Below are positions 24,521 through 34,082 of a stretch of DNA of 64,000 nucleotides, piece after piece (positions within the stretch are counted from its first letter, which is position 1; the number at the start of each line of letters is the position of its first letter). The stretch spans positions 1-64,000 of the forward strand of contig NZ_SKFG01000027.1 in assembly GCF_004344915.1 (NCBI RefSeq), given 5' to 3'. Under the pieces are notes generated by a model that was not told the DNA's origin, made no database searches, and saw only the letters and a list, made by a program, of their open reading frames with translations. The position numbers and the translations under genes were made by a program. Source of the DNA: Paenibacillus albiflavus. GTDB taxonomy: Bacteria; Bacillota; Bacilli; Paenibacillales; NBRC-103111.

Positions 24521-26429
24521 CAAGTAGACGAATCGTATCCAGTATTTCTGGATTCTCAAGAGTCGATATATCACCAGGATCAAGCCCGAGGTATGCTGCG
24601 CGAATTGCCCTTCGAACCACTTTGCCATTACGTGTTTTGGGGAGCTGTTCTGCTGCATGTATAACCTTGGGCTTCATTCCTTTTCCAAGCTTCTCCTCAA
24701 CATAATGGAGCAATTCATTCATGAGTTCTATCGTTAACTTGGATTCCTGGTATGCTTGACTGATGACGACTAGGCATACAGCTACTTCACCCTTAACATC
24801 GTCGGGAATGCCAATTGTAGCAGCCTCAAGAACGGCGGCATGCTCGACTAGGGCGGATTCCATTTCGGCAGGTCCAAGTCTTTTGCCAGCAATGTTCAGC
24901 GTGTCATCAGAGCGCCCCCTGATATACCAATACCCCTCATCATCCTTCTCGACCCAATCTCCATGCACCCATGTGTTCGGATATTTGGAGAAATAAGTCT
25001 GCGTATATCGCTCCGCATCATTCCAGAAGCCGGCAGCCATTCCAACCCAAGGCTGCTTAAGCACAAGCTCTCCAATTCCTGTAGAAATCGATTGACCCTG
25101 GATATCATAAATGTCCGCATCCATACCAGGCAATGGCCCATTGAATCCGGATGGCGCAATATCTTTAAGCAGTTGATTGGATAGAATACCGCCTGAAATT
25201 TCAGTACCTCCGGAATAATTGACAATCGGGATACGCCCCTGCCCAACTTGCTCGTATAACCATTTCCAAGGATCGTCATTCCAAGGCTCGCCAGAAGAAC
25301 CGATCACACGTAGGGAGGATAGATTATGCTGCTGATGCCACTCATCACCTTGCTTCATTAGCACACGTATCAGTGTGGGCGAGACTCCAAGATGCGTGAT
25401 TTGATGAGTTTCAGCCAGCTTCCATAACCGATTAGGTTCAGGATAGTCTGGTGAACCGTCATATAACACCATTGTAGCGCCGTTAAGTAAAGCGCCATAT
25501 AGCATAAAGGGACCCATCATCCATCCCATATCCGTTAGCCAGCAGAGTCGATCTCCCTGCCGTACATCCATCCCATAACCCGCATCAAAGCCTGCTTTAA
25601 TCGGGAAACCGCAGTGAGTATGCACGATTCCCTTAGGTTCGCCTGTTGTACCCGATGTGTATAGAAGCATAAGTGGCTCAGTGCTTGTCATGGGTTCCAC
25701 TTGTGATGGCACTAATTGGGATGATTGTTGAATGAGCGTAGACCACGCAAGGTCACGATGATCATCCCACGGAATGTCGATACCGAGTTGGCGAACAACG
25801 ACCATGACCTCGACTGATGAGCATTGATTTGCGGCTTCGTCAGCGATGGGCTTCATCTTGATGATCTTGCCTTTGCGATAATAACCATCTGCCGTAAATA
25901 GCAGCTTGGCTCCTGATGCATGTAGCCGTTTGGCGATGGTTGAAGGGGCGAATCCTGAATAAATTGGGATCGCTATAGCACCAAGCTTGGCTAATGCTAA
26001 CATGGCGATGACGGTTTCAGGGATCATAGGCATGTAGATGGCGGCACGATCACCTTTGCCGATACCTATTTGACGCAAACTATTTGCCAGTCGATCGACT
26101 TCTAGCGCTAGCTGTTCATATGTTAAGGATCGTCCTTTTTGCAGCTCATTCTCTGCAATAATAGCGTACTGGTTCTTCGTTGCTTCGTCCTGTAGCCACC
26201 TGTATACAGCAGCTTGTGTAATATTCAGCTCGCCGTTAACAAACCAATGAGGCCACGCAAAGCCTCGAGATGAATCTAGCACCTGATGATAAGGCTTAAG
26301 CCATGGAATCTGCATATCTTGCACGACCTGATCCCAGAACCAGCGAATATCTCCAATAGATTCAGCATAGAAGGCATCGTAATCCTCAAACCCCAGCTTT
26401 CGCATGAACTGAACTAATTTCAGCTCCAA
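24504..26429 (-). CDS. AMP-forming acyl-CoA synthetase, probable acetoacetate-CoA ligase role
   Basis: 641-residue ANL-superfamily enzyme. The acetyl-CoA-synthetase-like N-terminus is followed by the P-loop LLYTSGTTGEPKGIVHTH, aryl/acyl motif YSGGTEISGG, a hinge near WYIRGRSDDTLNIAG, and the catalytic Lys in KTRNGKVVRR near the C-terminus. It is the last gene of the homogentisate operon, 12 bp after hmgA. Fumarylacetoacetate cleavage yields acetoacetate, so activation of acetoacetate to acetoacetyl-CoA is the likely job (inference from context). Activity on acetate or another short acid is the alternative. Confidence 0.88.
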   Translation of the reverse strand: MELKLVQFMRKLGFEDYDAFYAESIGDIRWFWDQVVQDMQIPWLKPYHQVLDSSRGFAWPHWFVNGELNITQAAVYRWLQDEATKNQYAIIAENELQKGRSLTYEQLALEVDRLANSLRQIGIGKGDRAAIYMPMIPETVIAMLALAKLGAIAIPIYSGFAPSTIAKRLHASGAKLLFTADGYYRKGKIIKMKPIADEAANQCSSVEVMVVVRQLGIDIPWDDHRDLAWSTLIQQSSQLVPSQVEPMTSTEPLMLLYTSGTTGEPKGIVHTHCGFPIKAGFDAGYGMDVRQGDRLCWLTDMGWMMGPFMLYGALLNGATMVLYDGSPDYPEPNRLWKLAETHQITHLGVSPTLIRVLMKQGDEWHQQHNLSSLRVIGSSGEPWNDDPWKWLYEQVGQGRIPIVNYSGGTEISGGILSNQLLKDIAPSGFNGPLPGMDADIYDIQGQSISTGIGELVLKQPWVGMAAGFWNDAERYTQTYFSKYPNTWVHGDWVEKDDEGYWYIRGRSDDTLNIAGKRLGPAEMESALVEHAAVLEAATIGIPDDVKGEVAVCLVVISQAYQESKLTIELMNELLHYVEEKLGKGMKPKVIHAAEQLPKTRNGKVVRRAIRAAYLGLDPGDISTLENPEILDTIRLLGSPTV

Positions 26430-26441
26430 CTTGATTTCACC

Positions 26442-27599
26442 TCACAGCCAGCTATACATATAATCGGGTTCTTCTGTGTTGATTACTTGACGGACGACCT
26501 TGAGTGGCTTGAATGTATCGATCATGACAGCTAGCTCTGCTGTCGCATGTTGACCGATGCTAGCTTCAATTTTGCCTTTGTGCGGACCATGTGGTATTCC
26601 TGTCGGATGCAAAGTAATCGAGCCTTCTTCCACACCTCTGCGGCTCATAAAATTGCCATCAACATAATATAGAACTTCGTCGCTATCTACATTGCTGTGA
26701 AAATAAGGAGCAGGAATCGCTTGCGGGTGGTAGTCGAATAATCGTGGAACAAAGGAACAAATAACAAAATTATGACCTTCGAACGTCTGATGAGTTGGAG
26801 GTGGCAAATGAACTCTGCCTGTAATCGGTTCAAAATCTCCAATATTGAAAATCCACGGGTATAAGAAACCGTCCCAACCCACAACATCCAGTGGATGATG
26901 ATTCAGTACAATGGAATGTAGATAACCACGGGATTTGGTGCGAACTTCAAATTCACCTTGGTCTGTATATGTTAATAATTGCTCAGGCAATCGAATATCG
27001 CGCTCACAGAATGGACTGTTCTCTAACAATTGACCATGTTCATTGCGATAGCGCTTTGGTGTTGTAATCCAGCTATTCGTTTCGATGACGAGCATCTTTG
27101 TAGCATCGCCATCCGCATCCGGAATAACTCGGTAGATCGTTCCGATTGGCAGAACGATATAGTCACCGCTTCGATAAGTGAGCGTACCAAACATCGTTTC
27201 AACCTGACCTGATCCATGATGAACGAACAGCACTTCGTCACCGTCACTGTTTCGGTAGTAATAATCCATTGGTTTATCGGGATTCACAATACCGATTAGC
27301 AGATCGTCATTTCCGAGGAAATATTGACGGCCTGTTAATGCATCACCAGTTCCTGTATAACGCTTTGTTTTAAAATGTCGATGTTTGAGTGCGCCCATTT
27401 CTTCATACTCTGGCATATAGCTGCCAAGTAAAGTAGCGCGCACAACCTCGGTCGGTGGATAGTGATGATAAAGAATCGATTGAATACCAGAGAAGCCTTT
27501 GGTGCCCATGACTTGTTCACGATATAAGCTATCGTCTGGCTTGCGGAACGTTGTATGCCTCTTAGGAGGAATACTCCCCATACGATGATAAAATGGCAT
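26442..27599 (-). CDS. hmgA: homogentisate 1,2-dioxygenase
   Basis: Non-haem iron cupin enzyme that opens the ring of homogentisate to maleylacetoacetate. 385 residues, the shorter bacterial form. N-terminus MPFYHRMGSIPPKRHTTFRK is characteristic. The cupin core includes HHGSGQVETMFGTLTYRSGD and VLPIGTIYRV, and the C-terminal metal region PYFHSNVDSDEVLYYVDG, followed by LHPTGIPHGPHKG. It lies between fahA-like and synthetase genes with 12-15 bp gaps, in operon order. Confidence 0.93.
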   Translation of the reverse strand: MPFYHRMGSIPPKRHTTFRKPDDSLYREQVMGTKGFSGIQSILYHHYPPTEVVRATLLGSYMPEYEEMGALKHRHFKTKRYTGTGDALTGRQYFLGNDDLLIGIVNPDKPMDYYYRNSDGDEVLFVHHGSGQVETMFGTLTYRSGDYIVLPIGTIYRVIPDADGDATKMLVIETNSWITTPKRYRNEHGQLLENSPFCERDIRLPEQLLTYTDQGEFEVRTKSRGYLHSIVLNHHPLDVVGWDGFLYPWIFNIGDFEPITGRVHLPPPTHQTFEGHNFVICSFVPRLFDYHPQAIPAPYFHSNVDSDEVLYYVDGNFMSRRGVEEGSITLHPTGIPHGPHKGKIEASIGQHATAELAVMIDTFKPLKVVRQVINTEEPDYMYSWL

Positions 27600-27614
27600 A
27601 GGTTCAGACTCCTT

Positions 27615-28565
27615 TCATTTAATCGTATTTCGCAATACGCCTAATCCTGTTATTTCGAGTTCTACGATATCGCCAGATTCGAGCCATGGCTGAACATTAG
27701 TGCCTAGTTCAAGAATACAGCCCGTTCCTACGGTTCCAGATCCGATCACATCACCTGGATATAGCGTGGTATCTTGAGATGCACGTTCGATCATTTGGCC
27801 GAAGCTATAATGGATATCTTGAAAATTACCTTGTGAGATCAGCTTGCCATTGACTCTTGCTTTCATGGCAAGGTTATAGCGATCCTTAGTGCGATAAGGT
27901 TCAAGTTCATCCTTGGTAACAAGATATGGCCCAAGTGAAGTGGCAAAATCTTTCCCTTTGGCAGGTCCCAAACCAACCTTCACTTCTTGACGCTGCAAGT
28001 CACGGGCGCTCCAATCATTCATGACGCAATATCCAGCAATGTATTCCTCAGCCTTGTTCGCAGATATATTGCGTCCCTGTTTGCTGATGATGCAAGCAAT
28101 TTCCAATTCAAAATCCAATTCGCTCGTAGCAGATGGACGCTCAAGGACTCTATCAGGCCCAATAATCGCTTGATGATTGGAATAATAAAATACGGGAATT
28201 TGATACCATTCCTCGATCATCTGAAGTCCTCTGTGACTTCTGCAGGTACGTACATGCTGCTCGAAAGCATAGAAGTCTCTTAAGCTGGACGGTCTGGTTA
28301 GTGGAGCTAGCAGAATTACATCAGAAAAAGCGTAGGTTTGCTGTTTTTGTCTCATCAGCTCCCAGTTATGCGAATAATCTTGATTAAGCAAGTAAGCTTC
28401 GTATTGTAAGGCGAGAGGGAAGTAACGATCAAATTCCTGCAGGAAATCAGCCATTAATGAAGGCAATTGGCCTTCACTAATGGCTTCCATATCAATCACT
28501 TGATCTCGAAGGAGGAAGCCTGCTCTGGCACGCTTCTGTGGAGCTTCGAATGTAACGAGTTTCAT
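27615..28565 (-). CDS. fahA: fumarylacetoacetate hydrolase family protein
   Basis: 316 residues. FAH-fold metal site: acidic residues in SELDFELEIACII and the Asp in MNDWSARDLQ. Further motifs are VGLGPAKGKDFATSLGP and SGTVGTGCILELG. Expected to cleave fumarylacetoacetate (or maleylacetoacetate) to fumarate and acetoacetate. No maleylacetoacetate isomerase gene is in the operon, so either isomerisation is done elsewhere or this enzyme takes the maleyl form. It starts 3 bp after the flavin reductase stop, with an SD (GGAGGT) inside the upstream gene. Confidence 0.9.
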   Translation of the reverse strand: MKLVTFEAPQKRARAGFLLRDQVIDMEAISEGQLPSLMADFLQEFDRYFPLALQYEAYLLNQDYSHNWELMRQKQQTYAFSDVILLAPLTRPSSLRDFYAFEQHVRTCRSHRGLQMIEEWYQIPVFYYSNHQAIIGPDRVLERPSATSELDFELEIACIISKQGRNISANKAEEYIAGYCVMNDWSARDLQRQEVKVGLGPAKGKDFATSLGPYLVTKDELEPYRTKDRYNLAMKARVNGKLISQGNFQDIHYSFGQMIERASQDTTLYPGDVIGSGTVGTGCILELGTNVQPWLESGDIVELEITGLGVLRNTIK

Positions 28566-28568
28566 CTG

Positions 28569-29210
28569 CTACCTCCTAAGTTCATCAGGGAATTTCTTGC
28601 GTTCAAGAGTGAATGTATCCGCAGCAGCACGCGTAAAAACATTGCCTGCCATGCGTCCGATGGGAGCAAGCTTGCTCATATCGATCTTCCCATCCTTATA
28701 CACTTCCTCGTTCATGTGAATGAGAACAACGCGACCGATGACAAGACTCCCGCTCCCAGGATGTGATCCATAATCAAGAATTTGCTCAAGGACACATTCC
28801 AGTTGAATTGCACATTCTGCAACACGTGGAGGCTTGACGATTGTACTTGAGACCTTGCTTAACCCCACAACCTCGAATTCATCCACTTCTGGGTTAAATT
28901 CAATCGCCGTATCATTCATCTGAGCCGTAATTGGCTCACTGACGATATTGATCACAAATTCCTGGTTATGCTGTATATTCGCAAGCGTATCCTTGATCGC
29001 TCCATCTGTACCCCGACGCATCGGAGCGAAGCAGACCATCATCGGATCAGCGCAGATCGCTGTAAAGAAGCTGAATGGCGCAAGATTTGCGATCCCGTGC
29101 TCATCTATAGTGGAGACGAAGGCAATTGGTCTTGGTACTATGGAACCGATCATTAATTTGTAGGCATCCTGCCACTGAAGCGAATGGGGCTCAACATGCA
29201 TGCGAATCAC
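28569..29210 (-). CDS. flavin reductase-like FMN-binding split-barrel protein
   Basis: 213 residues. FMN-binding split barrel with IGSIVPRPIAFVSTID near 22-37 and LAPFSFFTAICADPMMVCF near 43-61. These proteins reduce FMN or act as FMN-dependent oxidoreductases. It sits between hppD and fahA in the homogentisate operon, an arrangement seen in other Bacillales, but its role in tyrosine breakdown is not established. Confidence 0.88.
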   Translation of the reverse strand: MIRMHVEPHSLQWQDAYKLMIGSIVPRPIAFVSTIDEHGIANLAPFSFFTAICADPMMVCFAPMRRGTDGAIKDTLANIQHNQEFVINIVSEPITAQMNDTAIEFNPEVDEFEVVGLSKVSSTIVKPPRVAECAIQLECVLEQILDYGSHPGSGSLVIGRVVLIHMNEEVYKDGKIDMSKLAPIGRMAGNVFTRAAADTFTLERKKFPDELRR

Positions 29211-29234
29211 GTTCCTTTAATAAGTTGAAATCGA

Positions 29235-30347
29235 TTATAAATTTCCTCTTCTAGCTTGTTCGCGTTCAATAGATTCAAATAGTGCTTTGAAGTTTCCGTC
29301 ACCAAAGCCTCTTGCGCCTTTACGCTGAATGATTTCAAAGAATAGAGTCGGGCGGTCAACAAGTGGCTTCGTGAAAATCTGCAATAAATAGCCTTCATCG
29401 TCACGATCTACCAGAATGCCCAGCTCACCTAGCTTAGCTAGATCTTCATCAATTTGCCCTACACGGTCAGGAAGCATTTCGTAATACGTATGCGGTGTAG
29501 ACAAGAATTCAATGCCATTACTCTTCAGTGCCGTAACGGTTGTAATAATATCATTCGTCAGAAGTGCGATATGCTGAACGCCAGGGCCGTTATAATAATC
29601 AAGATATTCTTGAATTTGGGATTTACGCTTACCAGTTGCAGGTTCATTGATCGGAAATTTGATTCTTCCCCCGTTATGCATAACTTTGGACATGAGAGCG
29701 GAATACTCGGTCGAGATATCTTTATCATCAAAATGAATCATTTGCGTAAAGCCCATGACTTTCTCATAATAGGACACCCATTCTTCCATTCGTTCAACGT
29801 TACCGACAACATGATCGATCCCAATAAGGCCAGTTTTTTCAAAAATAATATCAGGTGTATACGCTTCAAATCCTGGAGCAAAAGCACCTTTATAATTGGA
29901 ACGGTCAATTAGGGTGTGAACTGTGTCTCCGTATGTGCCGATGATTGCTTTGGTCACTGAGCCGTGTTCATCGGTATAAACAGTAGGTTCCATAATCGGG
30001 ATAGCGCCTCGAGTTACGGCATCTACATAAGCTGTAGCTACATCATCAATGCTGAGCGCAATGTCATGTACGCCATCTCCGTGCAGCCCGATGAATTTGG
30101 AAGCAAGATGGTCACTCAGCAAAGCGCCTGTAACGATAAAGCGCATCCGATTCTGTTCCAGCACATAAGATACATGATCCTTGACGCCAGTCTCTAGCCC
30201 GCTGTAGGCAACAGGCTGAAACCCAAAAGCACGACAAAAGAAATAGGCAGTTTGCTTCGCATTACCAACAAATAATTCCACATATTCGACTTCTTTGACC
30301 GGAAAAATTTCTGTGGATTGGACAGTATGAACAGCTTGAACTTTCAC
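29235..30347 (-). CDS. hppD: 4-hydroxyphenylpyruvate dioxygenase
   Basis: Fe(II) enzyme that converts 4-hydroxyphenylpyruvate to homogentisate, the entry step of this operon. 370 residues in two VOC halves. Iron ligands His179 (GIDHVVGN), His259 (GVQHIAL) and Glu338 (LFFEII) are all present. The substrate-binding SQIQEYLDYYNGPGVQ stretch is intact. Start is GTG 30347 with AGGGGGCG upstream; the adjacent ATG runs into TGA. First gene of the five-gene operon, with a promoter at 30388-30417. Confidence 0.96.
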   Translation of the reverse strand: MKVQAVHTVQSTEIFPVKEVEYVELFVGNAKQTAYFFCRAFGFQPVAYSGLETGVKDHVSYVLEQNRMRFIVTGALLSDHLASKFIGLHGDGVHDIALSIDDVATAYVDAVTRGAIPIMEPTVYTDEHGSVTKAIIGTYGDTVHTLIDRSNYKGAFAPGFEAYTPDIIFEKTGLIGIDHVVGNVERMEEWVSYYEKVMGFTQMIHFDDKDISTEYSALMSKVMHNGGRIKFPINEPATGKRKSQIQEYLDYYNGPGVQHIALLTNDIITTVTALKSNGIEFLSTPHTYYEMLPDRVGQIDEDLAKLGELGILVDRDDEGYLLQIFTKPLVDRPTLFFEIIQRKGARGFGDGNFKALFESIEREQARRGNL

Positions 30348-30387
30348 ATGAACGCCCCCTAATTTTCACAATATTGAAACTATTTAA

Positions 30388-30417
30388 AGTATAATTCATG
30401 AAATAAATAATTGACAA
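30388..30417 (-). promoter_or_regulatory. sigma-A promoter for the homogentisate operon
   Basis: On the minus strand TTGTCA, 18-bp spacer, TATACT, about 41 bp before the hppD start. No clear operator is seen. Confidence 0.6.
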
Positions 30418-30491
30418 ATACTTACATTAATGCTACACGGCTGTTATGCACTGGTCCTTCAATGTGACAAAGCGAAATTACCTGAATTGTA

Positions 30492-30519
30492 TTGAAATTA
30501 TCCACAATTGGAGTATAAT
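30492..30519 (+). promoter_or_regulatory. sigma-A promoter for the divergent MFS gene
   Basis: TTGAAA, 16-bp spacer, TATAAT, about 48 bp before the MFS start. Divergent from the hppD promoter. Confidence 0.65.
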
Positions 30520-30567
30520 GGCGTTTATATTAAAAAGAGAGAGGAACGTAAAGGAAGGGGAGACCAT

Positions 30568-31809
30568 ATGCGATTTATTCGAGCTTTTCGGGATTTTTCG
30601 TCCTTTCATCCGATCGTATATAGCTTGGTCATTGGCGTCGTACTTGCTAGAATAGCAACTTCGATGAGTATGCCATTCCTTGCGATATATTTGAGTAAAA
30701 GCACGGCAATGACGCCTGTAGAGATTGGACTCGTGATCGGAGCAGGTTCGTTAGCCTCTACATTCGGCGGTTTTATTGGCGGTAACTTATCGGATCGATT
30801 TGGACGAAGAGTCATTATGTTTGGCGCCTTGTTCAGTTGGAGCGGGGTATTTGTGCTATTTGCGCTTGTGCATCATCCAATGCTATTCCTGCTACTTAAT
30901 ATTATGAATGGATTATGCCGTTCGTTCTTTGAGCCAGTATCACAAGCGTTAATGGCAGATGTAACCCCTCCTGAGAAAAGGATGAAAATGTTCTCCTTGC
31001 GCTACCTTGGGGCAAATATTGGCGTTGCAATTGGCCCGCTTATTGGTGCTTATTTTGGACTCAGTGCGGGTGGCAATGCTTTTCTAATTACTGGTGTTAT
31101 TTATTTACTGTATTCCGTAGGTTTGTATGCTGTGTTGCAGTACTTTGGCATTAAGCAAATTGAGGGTAACAATAAATCGAAGGTTAAGCTAGGAGATTCT
31201 TTCCGAATTGTCCGAAAAGATGTTGCGCTTCGATTTTTTATTCTCGGCGGGATCACGGTTGGGATTGGCTATTCACAAATGACAGTAACGCTGTCACAGT
31301 ACTTGCAGGCAAATGTCGTAGATGGCGTCATTCTGTTTGCCATACTGATGAGTGTGAACGCGATTACCGTTATTGTGACTCAAGTGCCACTATCTGTACT
31401 TGTAGAACGTAAATCCCCGCTTTTTGGGATCCACATAGGGAATATCATGTTTGCGCTCGGTTTTATTGGCTTTGCGATTTCAGAGAGTACGCTTGCCTGG
31501 ATTATTTCGATGATTGTTTTCACATTGGGTGAAATCATGAACTATCCTGCTGGGAGTATGTTGATGGATCGACTTGCACCTGAACATCTACGTGGTACCT
31601 ATTACGGCGCACAGTCGTTTAATTCCCTTGGACAGTTTATCGGACCATCCGCTGGAGGGCTGCTGATGAGCGCTTATAGCGGTACAACGATGTTTATCGT
31701 CATGGCTTGCGTCTCTTTATTCGCGAGCATCTGGTACACGACAGGCGGCAGGGTCCATGATAAGCTTGCGGTGAAAAATGGCAGGAAAGCCTTCAATAGT
31801 GGAGTGTAA
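30568..31809 (+). CDS. MFS transporter
   Basis: 413 residues, twelve membrane helices. The MFS loop 2-3 motif is GGNLSDRFGRRVIMFG. The gene is divergent from hppD and shares its intergenic region, so import or export of an aromatic compound is possible but not shown; the sequence itself resembles drug/metabolite exporters. Start at ATG 30568 with GGAAGGGGAG 5-6 nt upstream; a longer frame to 30508 has no SD. Confidence 0.9.
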   Translation: MRFIRAFRDFSSFHPIVYSLVIGVVLARIATSMSMPFLAIYLSKSTAMTPVEIGLVIGAGSLASTFGGFIGGNLSDRFGRRVIMFGALFSWSGVFVLFALVHHPMLFLLLNIMNGLCRSFFEPVSQALMADVTPPEKRMKMFSLRYLGANIGVAIGPLIGAYFGLSAGGNAFLITGVIYLLYSVGLYAVLQYFGIKQIEGNNKSKVKLGDSFRIVRKDVALRFFILGGITVGIGYSQMTVTLSQYLQANVVDGVILFAILMSVNAITVIVTQVPLSVLVERKSPLFGIHIGNIMFALGFIGFAISESTLAWIISMIVFTLGEIMNYPAGSMLMDRLAPEHLRGTYYGAQSFNSLGQFIGPSAGGLLMSAYSGTTMFIVMACVSLFASIWYTTGGRVHDKLAVKNGRKAFNSGV

Positions 31810-31851
31810 GAACTAAGTATATGCAATCGATCTATGATGCTGCCTGGCTAT

Positions 31852-32000
31852 CGTAAAATAACGGATTTTGAGGTGCTTATTAGAGGTAAAATGGGCATCT
31901 ATTACAAAATAACGGATTTGCAGGTATCTATTTCATGTGAATGCAGGTAAATTGTTCTGTCTTCGAATGAATAGATACTTCGCAATCCGTTATTTTATCG
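31852..32000. repeat. three-module intergenic palindromic element, copy B
   Basis: Module 1 at about 31852-31893 and module 2 at 31905-31937 are direct; module 3 at 31965-32000 is inverted. All share AAAATAACGGATT followed by a spacer and a TCTATT-like end; module 1 diverges most in its second half. The layout is the same as copy A at 6607-6750. It occupies most of the 328-bp gap after the MFS gene. Confidence 0.7.
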
Positions 32001-32019
32001 ATGTGGACAGCTTAGGGGG

Positions 32020-32047
32020 AAATAAGTACCTGAAAAGTACTTATTTG
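32020..32047. terminator. hairpin downstream of repeat copy B
   Basis: AAATAAGTAC-ctgaaaa-GTACTTATTT, followed by GTTTT. It may be the terminator of the MFS gene. Confidence 0.55.
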
Positions 32048-32079
32048 TTTTAAGTAGGACCGATGCCTGAACAAAATGT

Positions 32080-32126
32080 AAAGGGTGCGACCAAAGTAAG
32101 ATACTTACTTCGGACGCACCCTTTTT
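32080..32126. terminator. bidirectional terminator
   Basis: AAAGGGTGCG pairs with CGCACCCTTTTT, with an inner AAGTAAG/TTACTT stem. It serves the leftward RNA methyltransferase gene. Confidence 0.8.
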
Positions 32127-32137
32127 GCAGTACTACC

Positions 32138-33301
32138 TTAACCTAATAAATTCGGATTCTTCCAGTCACGTGCTGGAAGAGGACCGAGGAATTGGGCAAG
32201 GTTACATTCGATTCGGCCATTGTAGAGCTTGCGGTTCTTGTCTGCCTTGCGGTCCATCAGCTTCTCGAGCTGCTTGGTTGGGCTGAACACGAATAAGCTC
32301 CACGTGGGCAGCCCATTCGCTAGGACACCGAGCTGGCGAAGCGCTCGCTCGGCGTCGCCAAGATCACCAAGCCGCTCACCGTACGGCGGATTGGTGATCA
32401 GGCAGCCATAGTCGCCGCGCGGGCGGGCTTTGGCGACGGACTCCACGCGGAAGTGGAGCTCCTTCGCCAGCCCGGCCGCTTTCGCGGCGGCTAAGGCAAC
32501 CTCGATCGCGCGAGGGTCGATGTCGGAGCCGACGATATCCAGCGGGATATCGTCACGAAGGGAGTCGTAGGCTTCCTCGCGCGCCTCGTCCCATAGGGAC
32601 GCTGGCACAGCCCCGTCCCAATCTTCTGCGGAGAAGCTGCGACGCAGACCAGGGGCGATGTTCCAAGCGATCATCGCCGCTTCAATCGGGATCGTTCCGC
32701 TGCCGCAGAACGGATCATACAGCGGGCGTTCCGCCCGCCACCGGGATAGCAGGACAATGGCGGCTGCCATTGTTTCTTTCATTGGCGCTTCAGTGACTAG
32801 CTTGCGATACCCGCGTTTATGTAGACTTGCGCCAGTCGTATCTAATGTAAGGGTTGCGACATCATTTAATAGCGCCACTTCAATCACATATCGTGCGCCA
32901 GTTTCATCGAACCAAGCCGTCCCGTACGCTTCTTTCATTTTTTCCACAATGGCTTTCTTCACAATCCCTTGGCAAGCAGGAACGGAGGAAAGCTGTGATT
33001 TATGTGACCGTCCTTCAACCGGAAATTCCGCGTCTTCTGGAATCCAGTCAGGCCATGCCAAAGCTTTTGTTCCTTCGAATAGCTCATCAAAGGTTGTCGC
33101 TTTGAACTGTCCCATTTTGACTAGAATACGATCTGCTGTACGGAGCCATAAGTTAGCCCTGCATATCGCTAATTCATCTCCGATGAAGGTTACTCGTCCA
33201 TTCTCAACGGTTACTTGATCATATCCAAGCTCGCGCACCTCACGGGCAACGATTGCTTCAAGCCCCATTGGTGAAGTTGCAATTAATTGTAATTGTGTCA
33301 A
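32138..33301 (-). CDS. THUMP-domain class I RNA methyltransferase (RlmL/YpsC type)
   Basis: About 387 residues. N-terminal ferredoxin-like/THUMP part (LIATSPMGLEAIVAREVREL to about 160), then a SAM-dependent methyltransferase with DPFCGSGTIPIEAA, the acidic VGSDIDPRAIEVA and the catalytic NPPYGERLGD motif. Homologues make N2-methylguanosine in 23S rRNA. Start placed at TTG 33301 because homologues begin at this LIATxPMGLE segment; GGA is about 12 nt upstream. Upstream ATGs (33331, 33367) add non-conserved residues. The middle of the gene is clearly GC-richer than its surroundings. Confidence 0.9.
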   Translation of the reverse strand: MTQLQLIATSPMGLEAIVAREVRELGYDQVTVENGRVTFIGDELAICRANLWLRTADRILVKMGQFKATTFDELFEGTKALAWPDWIPEDAEFPVEGRSHKSQLSSVPACQGIVKKAIVEKMKEAYGTAWFDETGARYVIEVALLNDVATLTLDTTGASLHKRGYRKLVTEAPMKETMAAAIVLLSRWRAERPLYDPFCGSGTIPIEAAMIAWNIAPGLRRSFSAEDWDGAVPASLWDEAREEAYDSLRDDIPLDIVGSDIDPRAIEVALAAAKAAGLAKELHFRVESVAKARPRGDYGCLITNPPYGERLGDLGDAERALRQLGVLANGLPTWSLFVFSPTKQLEKLMDRKADKNRKLYNGRIECNLAQFLGPLPARDWKNPNLLG

Positions 33302-33386
33302 AGTCGTTATCTTTCCTTTCGTCTTGTACATCTCACGCAAAAACCATACAATAACTTTATCGAACAATCAAGGAGGAAGTCATCCC

Positions 33387-34082
33387 ATGCAAGACAAACT
33401 AGATGCAAATGCTAGCCCATCTACTGAACCTGTAACCGCCGAGTCCTATTTAGCGGCTTTATATGAACCTGATAAAGAATTGCTCCGCATCCAAGCAGCA
33501 TTGGAGGAGCGTAAGCTGCCGCAAATTTCGGTTGATCCCGCATATGGCAGACTATTAACGCTGCTTATTAATATATCTGGCGCACACACCGCACTTGAAA
33601 TTGGTGCATTGGGCGGATATAGCGGTATATGCATCGCACGCGGATTAAAAGCGAACAACTGCAAATGGGAATCTGCAGAAAGTAGACTCGTCTCCCTCGA
33701 AATTCGCCAAGAATTTGCTGATTTGGCGCTAAGCAATATTACAGCAGCAGGCTATGGCGACATAGCTGAATTCCGTGTAGGTGCTGCATTAGACAGCTTG
33801 GAGCAGCTAGAACGCGAAGGGAAGACATTCGATTTCTTTTTTATCGATGCGGATAAAGTGAATTACCCGAACTATCTCGAATGGGCGATCAAATTAGCGA
33901 ACTCAGGCGCGATTATCGTCGCAGACAATTTGTTAATGCGTGGACGGACAATCGACCCGAATGTTCAGAAGCATTCTGTGCAAGTTATGCGTGATTTCAA
34001 TCGTATGTTTGCTGCAGATCCACGTCTCGAAAGCACGATGCTGCCTTCATTCGACGGTTTGGCGATCGCCCGAGTGAAGTGA
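33387..34082 (+). CDS. SAM-dependent O-methyltransferase (class I, YrrM/caffeoyl-CoA type)
   Basis: 231 residues. SAM-binding motif LEIGALGGYSGICIARGL, the metal/SAM region FFFIDADKVNYPNYLEW and IIVADN. The family methylates catechol-like hydroxyls or, for some bacterial members, tRNA hydroxyuridine. AAGGAGGA precedes the ATG. It is divergent from the RNA methyltransferase, 85 bp apart. Its last 36 bp overlap the 3' end of the converging MFS gene. Confidence 0.9.
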   Translation: MQDKLDANASPSTEPVTAESYLAALYEPDKELLRIQAALEERKLPQISVDPAYGRLLTLLINISGAHTALEIGALGGYSGICIARGLKANNCKWESAESRLVSLEIRQEFADLALSNITAAGYGDIAEFRVGAALDSLEQLEREGKTFDFFFIDADKVNYPNYLEWAIKLANSGAIIVADNLLMRGRTIDPNVQKHSVQVMRDFNRMFAADPRLESTMLPSFDGLAIARVK

